This document shows positions 41,694-49,596 of a DNA stretch of 64,000 bases, one piece after another. The notes below the pieces were generated by a model. It was given only the letters and a program-made list of their open reading frames with translations, did not search any database and was not told the DNA's origin. How positions within the stretch are numbered: position 1 is the stretch's first letter; each line of letters begins with the position of its first letter. The stretch is taken from assembly GCF_000021925.1 (NCBI RefSeq), contig NC_011830.1:3321001-3385000 (forward strand). Reading direction: 5' to 3'. This DNA comes from Desulfitobacterium hafniense DCB-2 (GTDB lineage Bacteria > Bacillota > Desulfitobacteriia > Desulfitobacteriales > Desulfitobacteriaceae). Made by a program: the position numbers and the translations under genes.

Positions 41694-44426
41694 TTATTGT
41701 TTGGCCTTTAATCCGGCCAGGACCTTTTCCGGAAGGGCGGGCAGTCTGGTGATGCGTACGCCGCAAGCATCGGTGATCCCATTGATAATGGAGGCATGGG
41801 GCGAGGTCAGGGGTGCTTCACCCACACCGGAAGCGCCAAAGGGTCCATGTTCACGGGGTGTCATCACATAGTCAACCACCAGTTTCTCGGGAATATCTTT
41901 AGGGTAAGGCAAGCCGCAGCTGATCAGGTCGATATGTTTATTCAGGTCTTCAAAGTCCTCGCTTAAGGCCAGGCCCAGTCCCTGGATCATGCCGCCGTAC
42001 ATTTGACCGTCCACCACCAGCTTGTTGGCCAGGGTTCCCACATCAAAGATACCTGTCATACCGAGAACTTTTGTTTTGCCGGTCTGAACATCCACTTCCA
42101 CTTCAGACATAAAGGCTGCATACATATAGGTGGTGAAAGGAGCCCCTTGTCCGGTTTCCAGATCGCAGCCGTTATAACCGGCGGGGGTGCCGTACTTGCC
42201 GATAAAGTGGGTGGGCAGACCTGCTTCAACCTGTTCGGCATAGGTCCGGTAAGTGCCGTCGGGCTTTTGAATCCCTTTCAGCAATTCTTCGCAGGCGATC
42301 TTAATGGCGTTGCCCACCATGACCTGAGAGCGGCTCCCTCCGGCGGGACCGCTGGCCGGGGTTATGGAGGTGTCATTCATCACCAGCTTGATCTGTTCCG
42401 GCTTGATGCCCAAAGGCAGCAGGGCTTGGTGGGCGGTGGCCAGCGTCCCCATATCCGCCCCTTGGCCGTGGTCTTCCCAGGCGTTGAAGATGGTTACTCC
42501 GGTTTCCGTATAATCAGCCCAGGCTTCTGAGCCATCCGGATTATCCAGACCGGCTCCGTAAGCGCCCAGCGAGATCCCCACACCCCGTTTCTTATCCGCT
42601 GTGGACTCTGCCCGGGCTTTTTTCTTAGCGGCATCATACAGGGGCCGCAATTTATCCATCATTTCCACCAGGCTGTAGACATCGGGCTGACAACCGGTCG
42701 GAGTGGTATCGCCGGGCCGGTAGATATTCTTATAACGAAGCTCAAAGGGGTCCATGCCCAGCTTCTCAGCCAGTTCATCCATCAGCACTTCCGTGGCAAA
42801 GAGACTTTGGGGAGAGCCATAGGCACGGAAAGCGGAACCCCAGGCATGGTTGGTGCAGACGGTACGGCCGTTGCTGCGGATATTGGGAATCATATAGCTG
42901 GCACCGATAAACTGACTGCCCCGCAGGGTGACCAAATCACCGAATTCGGAATAAGGACCGTGGTCAACGCTCCAGTCCGCTTCCATCGCCAGCAGCTTCC
43001 CTTCCTTGGTCGCTCCGTACTTGAGGTTGATAAAGAAGGGGGAACGCTTGCCAGTATAGGTTATTTGCTGATAGTAGTCAAAGTTCAGGAAGACCGGCTT
43101 GCCGGTGGCCATGGCCGCCACTCCCAGCAGGGCTTCAATGGTGGGACTGAATTTGTAGCCGAAGGTTCCCCCGGCGGGATTCTGGACCAGCACTAATTTA
43201 TCCGGCTCTAAGCCCAAGCCCGGAGCGATCATGGCGTGGTGGAGATGGATGCCGATACTCTTGGAGTGAACCACCACCCGCTCCTGATCATCGATATAGG
43301 CAAAGCCTACATCCGGCTCCATGGGAAGATGGGGCTGACGCCCGACATAGAAATCATCCTGAACTACGACAACCTCAGAGTCTTCCATGATGGGAGCGGT
43401 TTCTTCCCCTTTAATGACCTTGGTTTCCCAGTAAATATTGGGGGTGCCGGGATGGATTTCGATGGCATCATCCGCCATGGCCGCCGGTGCGCTCATATAA
43501 GCGGGCAGGATCTCCAGTTCGACCTTGACTTTTTCCACAGCGGCCTGAGCATGTTCCTCCGTATCAGCAGCCACAATGGCGATGGCATCCCCGAATTGGA
43601 AGACCTTTTCATCGCAGAGGATAGGCCGATCCCAACCGTCACCCTTATTGTTGGGGAAGGTGATCAAACCGGTAATGCGGTTTTTCCCTTTCACATCCTT
43701 ATGGGTAATTACCTTATAGACTCCCGGCATTTTTTCTGCTTCACTGGTGTCGATAGAGAGGATATTGGCATGGGAAACCTTGGCTTGAACCAATTTCAAC
43801 TGCAAAGTACCGCAGGGCATTTTGATCCCCAGATCCGCGCCGTAATCGCAGGTTCCGGTGACCTTAGCCAGAGCGGAGGGACGGATATAATTGCTGCCCC
43901 AAATGGAACCGTCTTGAGGGAGTTTTTCCCACAGTTCCTCCACTTTGACCTCGCCGCGGATTAAGCGGGCTGCGGTCATGACCGCATCGATCAAGGGCTT
44001 ATACCCTGTACAGCGGCAGGCATTGCGGTGTCTTTGGAACCAGTCCCGAACCTCTTCCCGGGTAGGATTGGTGTTCTCATCCAGCAGCCCTTTGGCAGAA
44101 ACGATGAAGCCCGGACTGCAGAAACCGCATTGGGCTCCGCCATGGATCATCCAGGCCAGCTGCAGGGGATGAAGCTCCTTCTGGGTACCGACGCCCTCAA
44201 TGGTGGTGATCTGTGCTTCGTCGGGAACCCGTTTCATTTTGGTCACACAGGAACGAATCACCTTGCCGTCCATGATGACGGAGCAGGCACCACATTGAGC
44301 TTTGCCGCAGCCAATTTTGGTTCCGGTCAGATGCAGTTGTCCCCGCAGCACATTAGCCAGGGTTACTTCCTCATCGACGATGAGGGTTTGGCGTACTCCG
44401 TTGATGATGATGCTCTTGTTGATCAA
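41694..44426 (-). CDS. Mop-like molybdenum hydroxylase (aldehyde oxidoreductase, xanthine oxidase family)
   Basis: A 910-residue single-chain enzyme with the layout of Desulfovibrio Mop. A plant-type [2Fe-2S] domain (CGKAQCGAC ... C), a second helical [2Fe-2S] domain (CGFC ... CRCTGY), then the two molybdopterin domains with GGTFGYKFS, SAFRAYGSPQ, and the catalytic glutamate in GVGEAPL near the C-terminus. No FAD domain is present. AAGGAG is correctly placed for the TTG at 44426, giving INKSIIINGVRQ, which parallels Mop. It oxidises an aldehyde or N-heterocycle; substrate unknown. First gene of the sigma-54 operon. Confidence 0.92.
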   Translation of the reverse strand: MINKSIIINGVRQTLIVDEEVTLANVLRGQLHLTGTKIGCGKAQCGACSVIMDGKVIRSCVTKMKRVPDEAQITTIEGVGTQKELHPLQLAWMIHGGAQCGFCSPGFIVSAKGLLDENTNPTREEVRDWFQRHRNACRCTGYKPLIDAVMTAARLIRGEVKVEELWEKLPQDGSIWGSNYIRPSALAKVTGTCDYGADLGIKMPCGTLQLKLVQAKVSHANILSIDTSEAEKMPGVYKVITHKDVKGKNRITGLITFPNNKGDGWDRPILCDEKVFQFGDAIAIVAADTEEHAQAAVEKVKVELEILPAYMSAPAAMADDAIEIHPGTPNIYWETKVIKGEETAPIMEDSEVVVVQDDFYVGRQPHLPMEPDVGFAYIDDQERVVVHSKSIGIHLHHAMIAPGLGLEPDKLVLVQNPAGGTFGYKFSPTIEALLGVAAMATGKPVFLNFDYYQQITYTGKRSPFFINLKYGATKEGKLLAMEADWSVDHGPYSEFGDLVTLRGSQFIGASYMIPNIRSNGRTVCTNHAWGSAFRAYGSPQSLFATEVLMDELAEKLGMDPFELRYKNIYRPGDTTPTGCQPDVYSLVEMMDKLRPLYDAAKKKARAESTADKKRGVGISLGAYGAGLDNPDGSEAWADYTETGVTIFNAWEDHGQGADMGTLATAHQALLPLGIKPEQIKLVMNDTSITPASGPAGGSRSQVMVGNAIKIACEELLKGIQKPDGTYRTYAEQVEAGLPTHFIGKYGTPAGYNGCDLETGQGAPFTTYMYAAFMSEVEVDVQTGKTKVLGMTGIFDVGTLANKLVVDGQMYGGMIQGLGLALSEDFEDLNKHIDLISCGLPYPKDIPEKLVVDYVMTPREHGPFGASGVGEAPLTSPHASIINGITDACGVRITRLPALPEKVLAGLKAKQ

Positions 44427-44475
44427 AGAAACCACTCCTTTTTTATCAGAATATTTTTAACTTTGAACTATATAT

Positions 44476-44491
44476 TGCAAGTTCCATGCCA
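44476..44491 (-). promoter_or_regulatory. Sigma-54 promoter of the Mop operon
   Basis: The minus strand reads TGGCATGGAACTTGCA. GG and GC are 10 nt apart, and the sequence matches TGGCAC-N5-TTGCA except for one base. It lies about 50 bp upstream of the Mop-like start codon. Confidence 0.88.
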
Positions 44492-44591
44492 AGTTATGGA
44501 CTTGCTGATTTTTTTATGAAGCCAGGTAATGATCTGAGAAATCAAGGAGTTTAATCTCCACTATTCGTTCTTTGGAAACTGCCCCTCTGCC

Positions 44592-44629
44592 CAATGTTTC
44601 AAAAATGGACACTTTGGGCCGAAACACTG
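44592..44629. promoter_or_regulatory. Candidate upstream activating site
   Basis: An imperfect inverted repeat CAATGTTTC (44592-44600) and GAAACACTG (44621-44629) has 8 of 9 matching positions. It lies about 100 bp upstream of the -24 element, where the adjacent enhancer-binding protein could bind. Confidence 0.5.
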
Positions 44630-44772
44630 TAACTAAGCTGAACAGCATAGGGCTCACAAAAGGATTTGAGCCCTGGCTGAGGTAGGTATTGAACAGAAGC
44701 GATAGATGTGCTAACCTTAATATTGGGAACTAATGGTAGCATGGGGACTCCTATTATGATTTGGAGTGATTG

Positions 44773-46659
44773 ATGATGCCACAGGAGAATTGGTTGAGGT
44801 TCGTTAATGGAGAACCGACGGTTCAGAATATTGCGCCTTTGATTTACCGCTCTTGGCAACGAAGTCTGGCCCACAATATTAATCCTGCTGTTATTTCAAA
44901 CAATAAGTTTCTTAACGACTCCGGCTTACGGGAATTGCGGGAATCCCGGGAAGACCTGATCCGTGCTGCCGGCTCTGTCCTGCCTTTTCTGTTCCAGCTC
45001 CTCAACAGCTCTAATTTCTCCATTCTGCTTGGGGATAAGGATGCTTTTATTCTGGAATCCCTGGGGGATGGTCCTTTCTTAAGCAAAGCCCAGCGGATTT
45101 TCCTTTCGCCGGGGGGCAATTGGGGGGAAGATGTCAAAGGAACCAATGCCATCGGCACAGCACTTATCGAAGGCATGCCCGTTACCATACAGGGAATGGA
45201 TCATTATGTCCAGGAGAACCACTTCCTGACCTGTTCAGCCGCACCCATCCACGGACTTCAAGGTGAAATCATCGGTGTGATCGACATCAGTGCCGAAATA
45301 GGGAATCAGCATTGCACTTTGGACATAGCCCTGGTCGGGGCCCGTTTAATTGAGCAGAACCTGCGGCATTTAACGATTGAAAGAGAGTTAAAATTCTATC
45401 AACAAGGGAGTAAGCTGGCTGTCGATCTTTTAAAGGACGGATGTCTTTCCATCGACCGGCATGGCATGATTACTCAAGTCAATGCCACGGGTGCTTCTCT
45501 GATTGGCCGGAAAAAAGACGACCTGATCGGCCGGCATGTTACCGATGTTTTAGGTGCTCCGAAAGGCTGGGTGCTGAATCAGGATACTCTTGATTTAAGG
45601 CATAAGGATGGCAAAGGCCATGAACTGGTGACCCATTTTCAGCGCATATCCGACAACTCGGGAAGCTCCTTGGGGGCTGTGGGTGTCATACAAATTATCG
45701 GACAGAACCTTGATAACTTGAGCTGGGTAGGGAGAACCAGCCTTAAATCACGTGAGATTCTGGAAAAAGCCCACAAAGCGGCTCAAACCGATTTCTCCGT
45801 CCTCCTGCAAGGGCAGACGGGAACGGGAAAAGAGATTATTGCCCGCATGATCCATGAATTAAGCCCGCGCAAGAACGGGCCTTTTATTGCTCTTAACTGT
45901 GCCGCCATTCCCAATACCCTTCTGGAAAGTGAATTGTTCGGCTACGCCGACGGCGCTTTTACAGGTGCCCGCCGCGGGGGACAACCGGGAAAATTTGAAC
46001 TTGCTCATGGCGGCACCATTTTCCTGGATGAGATCGGGGATATGCCGCTCAATGCTCAGGTGGCCCTTTTGCGTTTGCTTCAGGAAAAGGCACTGGTGCG
46101 CATCGGAGGCAAAACCCTGCAGAAAATTGATGTGCGTGTGATCACGGCTTCCCACAAAGATTTAAAGGCCCTTGTGGATGCCCATGCCTTTCGCCATGAT
46201 TTGTTCTATCGGCTTAAGGTGGTGTCCATCGAGCTGCCCCCGCTCAGGGAGCGGCTGGAAGACTTGCCTGAGCTGGTCACCCATTTTATACATAAAGCCT
46301 GCGCCGCTATCGGCCGGCCCATGATCGACATGGCTGAGAGCGTCTATCCCTATTTTTATTCCTATAGCTGGCCTGGAAATGTTCGCGAATTGGAAAATTG
46401 CCTGGCCGGGATGGTCGCCATGTGCAACGGCTCTCTGCTCACCGTCCGGGATCTGCCTCCGGAAGTGAGAGAATCCTTAAGTGAGAAAACTGAAGATGAA
46501 GATGTTTCTCTGCTTGCTTCCCAAACCCGTCAGATTATTCTCCAGGCCCTGGTTAAGACTGACGGTAAAATTCTGCCCGCTTCCCGGCTCTTAGGCATCA
46601 GCCGTACGACCCTATACCGAAAGATGAAAGAATTGAAGATCAGCCTGCCCAGAACGTGA
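44773..46659 (+). CDS. Sigma-54-dependent transcriptional activator
   Basis: An AcoR/DhaR-type enhancer-binding protein of about 628 residues. An N-terminal GAF-like sensor (about 60-180) and a PAS domain (about 205-310) precede the AAA+ domain with GQTGTGKE, the sigma-54 contact loop GAFTGA, and FLDEIGDMP. A Fis-type HTH (ASRLLGISRTTLYRKMKEL) ends it. GGAGTG lies before two adjacent ATG codons (44773, 44776). It is divergent from the Mop operon and very likely activates its sigma-54 promoter. The signal may be a substrate of the hydroxylase. Confidence 0.93.
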   Translation: MMPQENWLRFVNGEPTVQNIAPLIYRSWQRSLAHNINPAVISNNKFLNDSGLRELRESREDLIRAAGSVLPFLFQLLNSSNFSILLGDKDAFILESLGDGPFLSKAQRIFLSPGGNWGEDVKGTNAIGTALIEGMPVTIQGMDHYVQENHFLTCSAAPIHGLQGEIIGVIDISAEIGNQHCTLDIALVGARLIEQNLRHLTIERELKFYQQGSKLAVDLLKDGCLSIDRHGMITQVNATGASLIGRKKDDLIGRHVTDVLGAPKGWVLNQDTLDLRHKDGKGHELVTHFQRISDNSGSSLGAVGVIQIIGQNLDNLSWVGRTSLKSREILEKAHKAAQTDFSVLLQGQTGTGKEIIARMIHELSPRKNGPFIALNCAAIPNTLLESELFGYADGAFTGARRGGQPGKFELAHGGTIFLDEIGDMPLNAQVALLRLLQEKALVRIGGKTLQKIDVRVITASHKDLKALVDAHAFRHDLFYRLKVVSIELPPLRERLEDLPELVTHFIHKACAAIGRPMIDMAESVYPYFYSYSWPGNVRELENCLAGMVAMCNGSLLTVRDLPPEVRESLSEKTEDEDVSLLASQTRQIILQALVKTDGKILPASRLLGISRTTLYRKMKELKISLPRT

Positions 46660-46676
46660 CTGCCTCAAGCTAAAAA

Positions 46677-46708
46677 CCTCCACTATAACACCAGACTTTT
46701 ATCTGGTG
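46677..46708 (+). promoter_or_regulatory. Candidate MerR operator, copy 1
   Basis: CCTCCACTATAACACCAGAC leads into an inverted repeat CACCAGA (46689-46695) / TCTGGTG (46702-46708). It lies about 35 bp upstream of the MerR-type gene, and a near copy occurs at 47493-47526 before the ABC transporter genes. Confidence 0.55.
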
Positions 46709-46742
46709 GTACGGTGTAATAGAATGGGGGTGAAGAAATAAA

Positions 46743-47504
46743 ATGAACACTTACAAGACATCCGAAATTGCCCATAGCATTGGAATCCATCCTAATACGG
46801 TGCGGCTTTATGAAGAACTTGAACTGATTCCCAAACCGCTGCGTAAAGCAAATGGCTACCGTGTCTTTACAGATTTTCATATGGAGCAGATTAAACTTGC
46901 CAGAATTGCCTTAAAAGTTGAAGTCCTGCAAAATGGCTTGAGGAAGCAGGCCATTGCTATTATTAAAACCTCCGCGCTTGGGAAGTTTAGCAAGGCAATT
47001 TGCTTGACAGAATATTATCGGCAACAAATTAGAAATGAGCAAAAAAATGCCGAGGAAGCCCTGGCGATTGCCGGAAAGCTGCTATCAGGCGGCAGTCAGG
47101 AAACAGGCACTGGGTTTTTAACCAGAAAAGAAGCGGCCGATTATCTGCAAATATCAATAGATGCTTTAAGAAATTGGGAAATGAACGGCTTGCTTACAGT
47201 AAAGCGGAAGCAAAATGGTTATCGTGTTTATACCGCTGAAGATGTTCGGCGGTTGAAAATCATACGTTCCCTGCGTTGTGCCAATTACTCTCTTTCAGCA
47301 ATTTTGCGAATGCTGAGCACCCTATCCCAGAACCCCGAAGCGGACATTCGGCAGGCAATTGATACCCCAAAGCAAAATGAGGATATTATTTCTGTATGTG
47401 ATAAGCTGCTCACATCATTGCACTATGCGGAAGAGAACGCCAAAGTTATGCTTGCTCATCTTGAGAAAATGAAAAAACAATTCCAGAGAAACCCTCCACT
47501 TTAA
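46743..47504 (+). CDS. MerR-family regulator with two HTH domains
   Basis: The 253-residue protein has two MerR winged helices in one chain: residues 1-60 (TSEIAHSIGIHPNTVRLYEE, KANGYRVFTDFHMEQI) and about 125-185 (TRKEAADYLQISIDALRNWE, KQNGYRVYTAEDVRRLK), then a helical tail. The repeated GYRV-F/Y-T wing shows an internal duplication. It precedes an ABC exporter pair, and related palindromic sites stand before both its own gene and the transporter, so it probably controls both. Confidence 0.88.
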   Translation: MNTYKTSEIAHSIGIHPNTVRLYEELELIPKPLRKANGYRVFTDFHMEQIKLARIALKVEVLQNGLRKQAIAIIKTSALGKFSKAICLTEYYRQQIRNEQKNAEEALAIAGKLLSGGSQETGTGFLTRKEAADYLQISIDALRNWEMNGLLTVKRKQNGYRVYTAEDVRRLKIIRSLRCANYSLSAILRMLSTLSQNPEADIRQAIDTPKQNEDIISVCDKLLTSLHYAEENAKVMLAHLEKMKKQFQRNPPL

Positions 47505-47526
47505 CACCAGACTTTGTTCTGGTGTT
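47493..47526 (+). promoter_or_regulatory. Candidate MerR operator or attenuator, copy 2
   Basis: CCTCCACTTTAACACCAGAC leads into a perfect 9-bp inverted repeat AACACCAGA / TCTGGTGTT (47503-47511, 47518-47526), which overlaps the stop codon of the MerR gene and is followed by TATTCTTTTT. It looks like a terminator in form and like copy 1 in sequence, so it may be both. Confidence 0.55.
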
Positions 47527-47563
47527 ATTCTTTTTAGGCAAAGAAAAGGAGGGGTTTAATCCC

Positions 47564-48307
47564 ATGGAAACAACGATTGAAGTAAAAAACCTATGCAAGT
47601 CTTACGACCACATCAAGGCAGTGGAGAATATCAATATCTCCCTTTGCCGTGGAGAAGTATTTGGCTTGCTGGGGGCAAATGGCGCGGGTAAAAGCACCAC
47701 AATTGAATGTATTTTGGGAACAAAAAAGCAAGATAGCGGAAGTATAGCCATTTTGGGAATGAATCCCCAGCAAGAGCGAAAAAATTTATTTGAGAGAGTT
47801 GGCGTTCAATTTCAGGAAGCAAATTATCAGGACAAAATAAAGGTGGCTGAACTTTGTGAGGTCACGGCTGCGCTTTACAAATCCTCTCAGAATTATGGCC
47901 CTCTTCTAAAACAATTCGGACTGTCTGACAAACTGAAAAGCCTGGTCAGCGAGCTTTCGGGAGGTCAGAAACAGCGGCTTTTTATTGTGCTGGCACTGAT
48001 TCCCAATCCCGAGGTCATATTCTTGGACGAGCTGACCACCGGCCTGGACGCTAAGGCACGACGGGATGTATGGAAAAGTCTTTCTGAATTAAGGGCGAAA
48101 GGAATTACGATTCTATTAACCTCTCATTTTATGGATGAGGTAGAAGCTCTGTGTGACAAAATCATGATTTTGAAAAAGGGAAAAAGTGTTTTTTACGGGA
48201 CCGTACAAGAAGCAATCGCGGCCAGTCCTTATCAAAAATTTGAGGACGCATACCTTTGGTACACAGACGAGGAGGTAGAAAATGAAAGCATTCAGAGCCT
48301 TACTTAA
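47564..48307 (+). CDS. ABC transporter ATP-binding protein
   Basis: A single ABC ATPase of 247 residues with GANGAGKST, LSGGQKQRL, VIFLDELTTGLD (a Glu-Leu in place of the usual Glu-Pro) and the switch histidine in LLTSHFMDE. This is the DrrA/NatA-like class that works with an ABC-2 permease to export a drug, lipid or peptide. The frame opens at 47522, but the ATG at 47564 after AAGGAGGGG starts the domain properly. The permease gene overlaps its 3' end. Confidence 0.9.
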   Translation: METTIEVKNLCKSYDHIKAVENINISLCRGEVFGLLGANGAGKSTTIECILGTKKQDSGSIAILGMNPQQERKNLFERVGVQFQEANYQDKIKVAELCEVTAALYKSSQNYGPLLKQFGLSDKLKSLVSELSGGQKQRLFIVLALIPNPEVIFLDELTTGLDAKARRDVWKSLSELRAKGITILLTSHFMDEVEALCDKIMILKKGKSVFYGTVQEAIAASPYQKFEDAYLWYTDEEVENESIQSLT

Positions 48308-49025
48308 AACAGAAATCAGGTTATCCCTCCGGGGGATGGACATGTTCATTTTTGCTGTCTGTATGCCTGTTGTTGTCGTTATTATCCTGGGCGCGGTATT
48401 TGGCAATAAGCCTGCTTTCGCTGGCGCAGAGTATACTTTTTTGGAACAGTCTTTCGGTGCGGTATCGGCCATTGCCATTTGTGCCGGCGGTGTGATGGGG
48501 CTTCCCTTAGTAGTGTCCGATTATCGAAGCAGAAAAATATTAAAGCGGTTCAAAGTCACACCGACCAGTCCCGCTCTTATCCTGGCGGTACAGGTTGTCA
48601 TTTACGCACTTTATTCCCTTATTTCGCTTATCCTTGTCTATGGGACAGGGGCGATATTTTTTGGCTATCAGTTTTACGGCTCATGGTGGCAATTTCTAGG
48701 AGCATACTTACTGGTTATGCTGTCAATGTTCAGCATGGGGTTACTGGTGGGAGGAGTTGCGCCAAACATTAAAACAGCAGGTGCCGCTGCCAGCCTGCTG
48801 TATTTTCCAATGCTTATTCTTTCGGGAGCTACACTGCCTTACGAGGTGATGCCTGTTGCCCTGCAAAAGGTAGCGGATATATTGCCATTGACACAGGGAA
48901 TAAAACTGCTCAAAGCTGCTTCACTCGGTCTGCCTATAGATAGTGTTTTTATTCCGGTCGTTGTGATGATTGTAATTGCCGTCATATGCACCACTGTTTC
49001 TCTCCGCTTTTTTAAGTGGGAATAG
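48282..49025 (+). CDS. ABC-2 type transporter permease
   Basis: A 247-residue integral membrane protein with six hydrophobic segments, an ABC-2 signature around LLYFPMLILSGATLPYEVMP and the last helix VFIPVVVMIVIAVICTTVSL. It overlaps the ATPase gene by 26 bp and forms the exporter with it. The ATG is preceded by GAGG. It converges with the molybdopterin oxidoreductase operon. The substrate is unknown. Confidence 0.9.
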   Translation: MKAFRALLKTEIRLSLRGMDMFIFAVCMPVVVVIILGAVFGNKPAFAGAEYTFLEQSFGAVSAIAICAGGVMGLPLVVSDYRSRKILKRFKVTPTSPALILAVQVVIYALYSLISLILVYGTGAIFFGYQFYGSWWQFLGAYLLVMLSMFSMGLLVGGVAPNIKTAGAAASLLYFPMLILSGATLPYEVMPVALQKVADILPLTQGIKLLKAASLGLPIDSVFIPVVVMIVIAVICTTVSLRFFKWE

Positions 49026-49596
49026 ACGGCCTTCCCGTGACGGTAATGCGATTGGGGAGTAAAGTCAACACTTTATTATGATTATCCAGCCCCTCAACTT
49101 GTGCTTTATAACCTTTTTTCTCCGCTGCAATTTCCCTTTCCCTGGCGAGCTTAGCCACCTTTTCTTTGGCATCGAATACCCTGGCGCCGGTAGGGCAAAC
49201 AGATACACAGGCCGGGGATAAGCCGGAGCTTAGGCGCTCTTGACACAGAGTGCATTTCCCGACAAGGCCGTTATTCATGATGCCCATGGCGGCATAAGGG
49301 CAAACCGCTGCACATACCTGACAGCCAATGCATAACAATTCATTATGAAGGACGACACCGTCATCTGTGGATTTAATCGCTCCCACCGGACAAACTGCTG
49401 CGCATTGCGGTTCACTGCAATGACGGCAGGATACATGGGCGTAATACCTTACATAATGGTCGTTCAGAAATTCAACCGGGTGCATTTTCAAGTAGTTATT
49501 ATCTGTGGCCAGACCATTCTCCTGCTTGCAGGCCGCCAAACAGGCTTTGCAACCAATGCAGGAGGTGCTGTCGATTAACATCGCCATATCGCTCAT
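49012..49596 (-). CDS. 4Fe-4S ferredoxin subunit (DmsB/HycB-like)
   Basis: The 194-residue protein has four cysteine clusters in the DmsB/PsrB/HycB order: CIGCKACLAACKQE, CRHCSEPQCAAVCPVGA, CIGCQVCAAVCPYAA and CTLCQERLSSGLSPACVSVCP. It should carry four [4Fe-4S] clusters and pass electrons to or from the molybdopterin subunit encoded directly upstream with a 4-bp overlap. There is no membrane anchor gene in the operon, so the complex appears soluble. Confidence 0.92.
   Translation of the reverse strand: MSDMAMLIDSTSCIGCKACLAACKQENGLATDNNYLKMHPVEFLNDHYVRYYAHVSCRHCSEPQCAAVCPVGAIKSTDDGVVLHNELLCIGCQVCAAVCPYAAMGIMNNGLVGKCTLCQERLSSGLSPACVSVCPTGARVFDAKEKVAKLAREREIAAEKKGYKAQVEGLDNHNKVLTLLPNRITVTGRPSIPT

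Larger units (their letters stand above)
44427..44772. other. Divergent control region of the Mop operon and its activator
   Basis: About 346 bp between the Mop-like gene and the sigma-54 activator. It contains the -24/-12 promoter at 44476-44491 and an inverted repeat at 44592-44629 in the position of an upstream activating site. No other gene was seen. Confidence 0.7.

Noticed and set aside
43236..43964. Plus-strand open frame (242 codons) opposite the Mop-like gene
   Set aside because: It is a shadow of the conserved hydroxylase gene; no ribosome site or known domain.
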